This document shows positions 59,530 through 64,000 of a stretch of 64,000 nt of DNA, in pieces (the stretch's first letter is position 1; each line of letters opens with the position of its first letter). The DNA comes from Paenibacillus cymbidii (GTDB taxonomy: Bacteria; Bacillota; Bacilli; Paenibacillales; NBRC-103111): NCBI RefSeq assembly GCF_004764705.1, contig NZ_SHLX01000018.1, forward strand, positions 100,242-164,241. The letters are read 5' to 3'. The position numbers and the translations under genes were made by a program. The notes beneath the pieces are model-generated. The model made no database searches and had not been told where the DNA came from. It worked only from the letters and a program-made list of their open reading frames with translations.

Positions 59530-61998
59530 ATGGCAGAAGAAATGCGAGATCAGATCAAAGAACGCGATATCGGCTCGGAAATGCGCGAGTCGTTCATGGA
59601 TTACGCCATGAGCATTATCGTCAGCCGGGCGCTCCCCGATGTAAGAGACGGGTTGAAACCGGTTCACCGCCGGATTTTGTTTGCGATGTCGGAACTCGGG
59701 ATGGCTCCCGATAAACCTTATAAGAAATCTGCCCGGATCGTCGGCGAAGTCATCGGCAAATATCACCCGCACGGGGATTCCGCCGTTTATGAAACGATGG
59801 TGCGGATGGCGCAGGATTTTTCGATGCGTTATATGCTTGTGGACGGCCACGGCAATTTCGGCTCGATCGACGGAGACATGCCGGCGGCGATGCGGTATAC
59901 GGAAGCCCGACTGTCGAAGATCGCCATGGAGATGCTGCGCGACATCAACAAAGAAACGATCGATTTCGCTCCCAACTACGACGGCGAAGAGCAGGAACCG
60001 GTCGTGCTTCCGTCGCGTTTTCCGAATTTGCTTGTGAACGGTGTCACCGGCATTGCCGTCGGCATGGCGACGAACATTCCGCCGCATAATCTGGGCGAAG
60101 TGATCGACGGCATTCAGGCGCTGATTCGCGATCCCGAGCTTACATCCCTTGAACTGATGCAGTACATCAAGGGGCCCGATTTTCCGACCTACGGCTACAT
60201 TCTCGGCCGCTCGGGCATCCGTTCGGCGTATACGACGGGGCGCGGCTCCATCACCATGCGGGCTAAAGCGGAGATCGAAGAGACGAACGGACGGGCGCGC
60301 ATTATCGTTACCGAGCTGCCTTATCAGGTGATCAAGGCGCGGCTGATCGTCAGCATTGCCGATCTCGTTCGCGAGAAGAAGATCGACGGCATCACCGACT
60401 TGCGCGACGAGTCGGACCGCAACGGCATGCGCGTCGTCATCGAGCTGCGCCGCGACGTCAACGCGAACGTCGTGCTCAACAATTTGTACAAGCAGACGGC
60501 AATGCAGTCCAATTTTGGCGTGAACATGCTGGCGATCGTCAACAAGGAACCGAAGGTGCTCAACCTGAAGGAGGTGCTGCGCCACTACTTGCTGCATCAG
60601 CAGGAAGTCGTGCGCCGGCGCACGGAGTTCGATCTGCGCAAGGCGGAAGCCCGGGCGCATATTCTCGAAGGCTTGCGCATCGCGCTCGATCATCTGGACG
60701 AAGTCATCGCACTCATCCGCGCGTCGCGGACGACGGAAGAAGCGCGCGAAGGGTTGATGACGCGGTTCAGCTTGTCGCTGGAACAGGCGCAGGCGATTCT
60801 CGATATGCGGCTGCAGCGCCTTACCGGCTTGGAGCGCGAGAAGATCGAAGAAGAATACAACGAGCTGATGGTGAAGATCGCCGAATATAAAGCCATTCTG
60901 GCCGACGAACAGCGCATTCTGGCCATTATCGGCGAAGAGCTGCAGGAGATCAAAGACAAGTATGGCGATGAGCGCCGGACGGAAATTACGATCGGCGAGG
61001 AAAGCATCGACGACGAAGATTTGATTCCGCAGGAAGAAGTGATTATTACGATCACCCATTCCGGCTATGTCAAGCGGCTGCCTGTCACCACGTACCGGTC
61101 GCAGAAGCGCGGTGGCAAAGGCGTCATCGGCATGGATACGAAGACGGATGACTTTGTCGAACATTTGTTCGTAACAAACTCTCATCATTATTTGCTGTTC
61201 TTTACCGACCGTGGCAAGGTGTATCGGCTGAAGGCATACGAAGTGCCGGATTTGAGTCGTACGTCGCGAGGGACGCCAATCATTAATCTGATTCAGATCG
61301 AGCAGGGCGAGACGATCAACGCGGTCATTACCGTCCAAGGCTTCGATCCGGACAAGTATTTGTTCTTCGCTACCAAGAGCGGCATCGTTAAGAAAACACC
61401 GCTCGAAGACTACAACAACATCCGCAAAGTCGGTTTGATCGCCATCAATTTGCGCGAGGACGACGAATTGATCGGCGTGAAGCTGACGGACGGCAAGCAA
61501 GGGATTATTATGGGGACGCGCACGGGGATGTCCATTCACTACCCGGAAACGGACGTTCGCCCGATGGGCCGTTCCGCAACCGGCGTCAAAGGCATCCAAA
61601 TTACCGATGACGATGCGGTAATCGATATGGACGTCATCCAGCCGGACAACAGCGTGTTGATCGTTACGTCCAAAGGCTTCGGCAAACGAACGCCGGTCGA
61701 CGATTATCGCGTGCAATCCCGCGGCGGCAAAGGGATCAAGACGCTCCATATTACGCCGAAGAACGGACCGGTCGTCGGGCTTAAGGTAGTGCGCGAAGAC
61801 GAAGATTTGATGATTATTACGGCGCAAGGCACGATTATTCGGATGAGCATGGAGGGAATCTCCATGATGGGCCGGAATACGCAGGGCGTCCGTTTGATCA
61901 ATATCAAGGACGACGACGAAGTCGCCACACTGACGCGCGTGGAGAAGAGCGAAGAGTCCGCCGAATCGGGCGAATCGGGCGAGGACGCGAACGAATAG
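59530..61998 (+). CDS. gyrA: DNA gyrase subunit A
   Basis: An 822-residue breakage-reunion subunit. N terminus SFMDYAMSIIVSRALPDVRDGLKPV with the quinolone-determining region (HPHGDSAVYETMVRMAQ), catalytic Tyr in AAMRYTEARLSK and the C-terminal beta-pinwheel containing the GyrA box QKRGGKG at about residue 530. GGGGGG lies 7 nt before the ATG at 59530. The C terminus is acidic (SEESAESGESGEDANE). Confidence 0.98.
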   Translation: MAEEMRDQIKERDIGSEMRESFMDYAMSIIVSRALPDVRDGLKPVHRRILFAMSELGMAPDKPYKKSARIVGEVIGKYHPHGDSAVYETMVRMAQDFSMRYMLVDGHGNFGSIDGDMPAAMRYTEARLSKIAMEMLRDINKETIDFAPNYDGEEQEPVVLPSRFPNLLVNGVTGIAVGMATNIPPHNLGEVIDGIQALIRDPELTSLELMQYIKGPDFPTYGYILGRSGIRSAYTTGRGSITMRAKAEIEETNGRARIIVTELPYQVIKARLIVSIADLVREKKIDGITDLRDESDRNGMRVVIELRRDVNANVVLNNLYKQTAMQSNFGVNMLAIVNKEPKVLNLKEVLRHYLLHQQEVVRRRTEFDLRKAEARAHILEGLRIALDHLDEVIALIRASRTTEEAREGLMTRFSLSLEQAQAILDMRLQRLTGLEREKIEEEYNELMVKIAEYKAILADEQRILAIIGEELQEIKDKYGDERRTEITIGEESIDDEDLIPQEEVIITITHSGYVKRLPVTTYRSQKRGGKGVIGMDTKTDDFVEHLFVTNSHHYLLFFTDRGKVYRLKAYEVPDLSRTSRGTPIINLIQIEQGETINAVITVQGFDPDKYLFFATKSGIVKKTPLEDYNNIRKVGLIAINLREDDELIGVKLTDGKQGIIMGTRTGMSIHYPETDVRPMGRSATGVKGIQITDDDAVIDMDVIQPDNSVLIVTSKGFGKRTPVDDYRVQSRGGKGIKTLHITPKNGPVVGLKVVREDEDLMIITAQGTIIRMSMEGISMMGRNTQGVRLINIKDDDEVATLTRVEKSEESAESGESGEDANE

Positions 61999-62088
61999 GC
62001 TTCGCTTATGAAGTCCGCGTTCGGGAATGGCAAGCCGGCAGGAGCTTTCGAGCCTCTTGATCGGCGGCAGACTTACTTACGGTGCGAG

Positions 62089-62149
62089 TTCAAAAAGACG
62101 GGCTTGCGCTTCCTGCCCAATCTTCGTGATCAAAAGCCGACTTTTTGAA
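62089..62149. repeat. 61-bp inverted-repeat element before the HD-GYP gene
   Basis: Left arm TTCAAAAAGACGGGCTT (62089-62105) and right arm AAAAGCCGACTTTTTGAA (62132-62149). The right arm and the stretch GTGATC before it and ACCTCTTA after it are identical to the element at 50805-50971, so this is a short, internally deleted or ancestral form. It is 28 bp from the start codon of the next gene. Confidence 0.8.
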
Positions 62150-62176
62150 CAACCTCTTACGGGAATGAGGGATCGT

Positions 62177-63247
62177 ATGCTTAACGTTTCCGTCTCACAG
62201 CTGAAGACCGGCGAGAAGCTTGCCGAACAGGTGATTACCAAGAGAGGCAGTCTCCTGTTTGAGAAGGGAAGGCAGCTCACCGCCCGGGAAATCGAAATAT
62301 TGCGGGCTTTCCTGATTCCGATTGTTGCCATCGAGTCGAAAGCCGGAACGGAAACGGAGGAAGACGGCGACAATTCGCCCGAGGATCCCTCGCAATCCGT
62401 ACTGCCGTTCTATCTTGAGCTCGACAAAATGACGTCCCTGCTCAAACGTGTGTTTAATTTGGCGCAAACGAACCAGACGATTCCGATTCTCGATATCCGG
62501 ATGCGGCTGGAGTCGCTGCTTAAGCTGATCGACCATTACAATATTTTGTCCGTCACAAGCAAGAACACGAATGTAAAGGAGTATTTGATCCATAACAGTG
62601 TGCTGGTCAGCTTGACGGCTTACCAGCTCGCCAAGTGGCATGGACTGCCGCAGAAAGATTTGATGCAGATCGCGCTCGGCGGCCTGTTTCATGATCTCGG
62701 TAACGTTAAGATCGACGACGTCGTTTTCGAGAAGAAGACGCGCCTCACCGATCTCGAGCTCGAGGAGATGCGGAAGCATACGATATTCGGCTATAACATT
62801 TTAAAAAATGTACCCGCTATCAACGAGGGGGCGAAGCTTTGCGCATTGCAGCATCACGAGCGCGAAGACGGCTCCGGTTATCCGCTCGGCGTGAAGGGCG
62901 ACAAGATCCATCTGTACGCCAAAATTATTGCCGTGGCCGATATTTTTCACGCCATGACCAGCAATCGGCATTACAAGAAGGCGGAATCCCCTTACCTTGT
63001 GCTCGAGCAGCTTGTCAAGGAATCGTTCGGCAAGCTCGACCCGCTGCTGGTGCAGACGTTCGTTTACCGTGTTACTGCCTTTCATAACGGTACGGTTGTC
63101 AGACTGAGCGACGAGCGGATCGGCGAAATCGTCTTCTCCGACCGCGCCAACCCGACGCGGCCCTGGGTCAATGTCAACGGCAAAATCGTCAATTTGTCGA
63201 TGGAGCGCAATCTTTACATCCAGGAAGTGTTGTTTAATTTCAATTAG
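62177..63247 (+). CDS. HD-GYP domain protein
   Basis: A 356-residue protein: an N-terminal regulatory part (about 1-120) and an HD-GYP domain (about 150-320) with FHDLGN at the HD motif, QHHEREDGSGYP, and ADIFHAMTSNRHYKK. HD-GYP enzymes hydrolyse cyclic-di-GMP. The usual Lys after HDxG is Asn here (HDLGN), so activity is uncertain. ATG at 62177 has GAGGGATCG upstream; an ATG four codons earlier is possible. It sits between gyrA and the rRNA operon, unlike B. subtilis. Confidence 0.9.
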   Translation: MLNVSVSQLKTGEKLAEQVITKRGSLLFEKGRQLTAREIEILRAFLIPIVAIESKAGTETEEDGDNSPEDPSQSVLPFYLELDKMTSLLKRVFNLAQTNQTIPILDIRMRLESLLKLIDHYNILSVTSKNTNVKEYLIHNSVLVSLTAYQLAKWHGLPQKDLMQIALGGLFHDLGNVKIDDVVFEKKTRLTDLELEEMRKHTIFGYNILKNVPAINEGAKLCALQHHEREDGSGYPLGVKGDKIHLYAKIIAVADIFHAMTSNRHYKKAESPYLVLEQLVKESFGKLDPLLVQTFVYRVTAFHNGTVVRLSDERIGEIVFSDRANPTRPWVNVNGKIVNLSMERNLYIQEVLFNFN

Positions 63248-63278
63248 TCGGGTTTGACGATGGGCATCATGCCCGGAG

Positions 63279-63304
63279 CGGCGCTGCGGCGCCGTTCTTT
63301 TTTT
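63279..63304 (+). terminator. terminator of the HD-GYP gene
   Basis: CGGCGC-TGCG-GCGCCG followed by TTC and a run of eight T, 31 bp after the stop codon. Confidence 0.85.
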
Positions 63305-63365
63305 ATGTGTCTGGCTTGAACCGCTTGCTGCGGCCGCGGCATCATCATGACGGACCGGGTAACGG

Positions 63366-63558
63366 AAATAACCAGTGAAAAATGGCTTATTTGCCCGATT
63401 TGGGGTGCCTCGTCGAAAATAGCCAGCCAAAACATGGCTTATTCGCTTTGACAGGACTCAAAATCAGGTGTTTTAGCCAAAATAGCCAGTGATTTTACTG
63501 GTTATTTTGGAGGGCCATCTGTTTTTGGAGAAATAGGCAATCAAACATGGCTTATTCT
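63366..63558. repeat. four-hairpin repeat array, copy B
   Basis: Units start at 63366, 63415, 63477 and 63529. Unit 3 is the best, CCAAAATAGCCAGT/ACTGGTTATTTTGG with a GATTTT loop and one G-T pair. Units 1, 2 and 4 use AAATArCCA...TGGCTTATT arms. Start-to-start distances (49, 62, 52) match copy A (51, 61, 52), and the spacers align (GTCGA or GACGA before unit 2). It ends about 80 bp before the rRNA promoters. Confidence 0.85.
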
Positions 63559-63637
63559 GCAAAACGCTTCGTCGGAACGGAGCCAAGTGAAGCTTATCGT
63601 CCTTGTTTCTCGCGAGAAAAAAAATTAAAAAAATTGC

Positions 63638-63667
63638 TTGACTTCATTTTTGCATCTGTGATACATT
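63638..63667 (+). promoter_or_regulatory. rRNA promoter P1
   Basis: TTGACT (63638-63643), 18-nt spacer, TACATT (63662-63667), preceded by an A-rich stretch that could serve as an UP element. Confidence 0.65.
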
Positions 63668-63733
63668 AGTACTCGCCGCTTGGAAGGCTTGTCCGGAAGC
63701 GCGGCGGACGAAAGAAGAAGAAAAAAATAAAGC

Positions 63734-63763
63734 TTGCAATCGTGATCGGCGATGTGGTATGAT
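63734..63763 (+). promoter_or_regulatory. rRNA promoter P2
   Basis: TTGCAA (63734-63739), 18-nt spacer, TATGAT (63758-63763), about 200 bp before the 16S gene. Tandem promoters are usual for Bacillales rrn operons. Confidence 0.65.
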
Positions 63764-63965
63764 ATAAAAGTCGCCGTTAAACGACAGCCCACCGGCAAGA
63801 CGCTTCGCAACAAGATGGCAACATCACGACAATGTCTTGCGCGGCTTGACTTTTCGGGCGACACCAAGCTTTATCATTGCCCTTTGAAAACTGAACAACG
63901 AGTGAGCAAGCAACAGCGATCTTCGGATCGTAAGCTAGTGTTTTGAAGAGCAAGTTCGAACTACC

Positions 63966-64000
63966 TTTATGGAGAGTTTGATCCTGGCTCAGGACGAACG
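63966..64000 (+). rRNA. 16S ribosomal RNA, 5' end (truncated by window)
   Basis: TTTATGGAGAGTTTGATCCT and the following GGCTCAGGACGAACG are the conserved 5' end of bacterial 16S rRNA. Only about 35 bases lie in the window. Position after gyrA (here after the HD-GYP gene) corresponds to rrnO in B. subtilis. Confidence 0.97.

Larger units (their letters stand above)
63248..63965. other. 720-bp region before the 16S rRNA gene
   Basis: Contains, in order, the terminator of the HD-GYP gene (63279-63304), the second four-hairpin array (63366-63558), two promoters (63638-63667 and 63734-63763) and the transcribed spacer with CCTTTGAAAACTGAACAA (63880-63897), a sequence typical of rRNA operon leaders in Bacillales. 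No gene is seen. Confidence 0.75.

Noticed and set aside
63752..63946. Plus-strand frame of 64 codons in the rRNA leader
   Set aside because: Starts within promoter P2 and runs through the transcribed rRNA spacer.

Overview
The window is a chromosomal replication-origin region from an endospore-forming firmicute with moderately high GC. The gene order, the Soj/Spo0J/Noc set, WalRKHIJ, YyaC, SpoIIIJ/Jag and several families common in Paenibacillaceae (the MORN/copper-amine-oxidase-type protein, the CxxH/CxxC protein, DUF4446, DUF951) point to Paenibacillus or a close relative such as Cohnella. Species cannot be fixed from the sequence alone; only the first bases of a 16S rRNA gene are present, at the right edge.

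The landmark is oriC at about 50.4-52.5 kb. DnaA boxes lie upstream of dnaA, and a second cluster with DnaA-trio-like triplets and an AT-rich stretch lies between dnaA and dnaN, the same bipartite layout as Bacillus subtilis. Almost every gene left of dnaA is on the minus strand and every gene right of it is on the plus strand, so transcription runs with replication forks leaving the origin. Right of oriC: dnaA, dnaN, yaaA (S4), recF, remB, gyrB, a secreted putative metallopeptidase with MORN repeats inserted between gyrB and gyrA, gyrA, an HD-GYP protein, then promoters and the start of a 16S rRNA gene. Left of oriC: rpmH, rnpA, yidC, jag, mnmE, mnmG, rsmG, noc, parA, parB, with exact parS sites inside parB and just after rsmG.

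Further left come a cysteine-desulfurase-like gene, DUF4446, yyaC, DUF3343, an MscS channel, DUF951, tRNA-Ser(CGA), an ECF sigma factor with an overlapping probable anti-sigma gene, and rpsF-ssb-rpsR. From about 21.2 to 32.8 kb lies an accessory carbohydrate cluster: LacI regulator, GH116 glycosidase, YesM-type sensor kinase, Gfo/Idh oxidoreductase, sugar-binding lipoprotein, two permeases and a YesN-type response regulator. No transport ATPase is encoded there. The conserved core resumes with yybS, gdpP, rplI, dnaB helicase, purA, an LysM/G5/M23 peptidoglycan hydrolase, walR, walK, yycH, yycI, walJ, htrA, a few small genes, rlmH, a GIY-YIG-like gene and an initiator tRNA.

The most unusual structures are non-coding. 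(1) Two homologous, about 193-bp arrays of four tandem hairpins at 17.3 kb and 63.4 kb, with a solitary unit at 14.15 kb. (2) A family of inverted-repeat elements with 18-bp arms, one 167 bp long immediately upstream of dnaA and a 61-bp version immediately upstream of the HD-GYP gene. (3) The YesN-type regulator appears to need a non-canonical AUC start codon. Boundaries, family names and function calls come from reading translated sequence and motifs; no database search was run.
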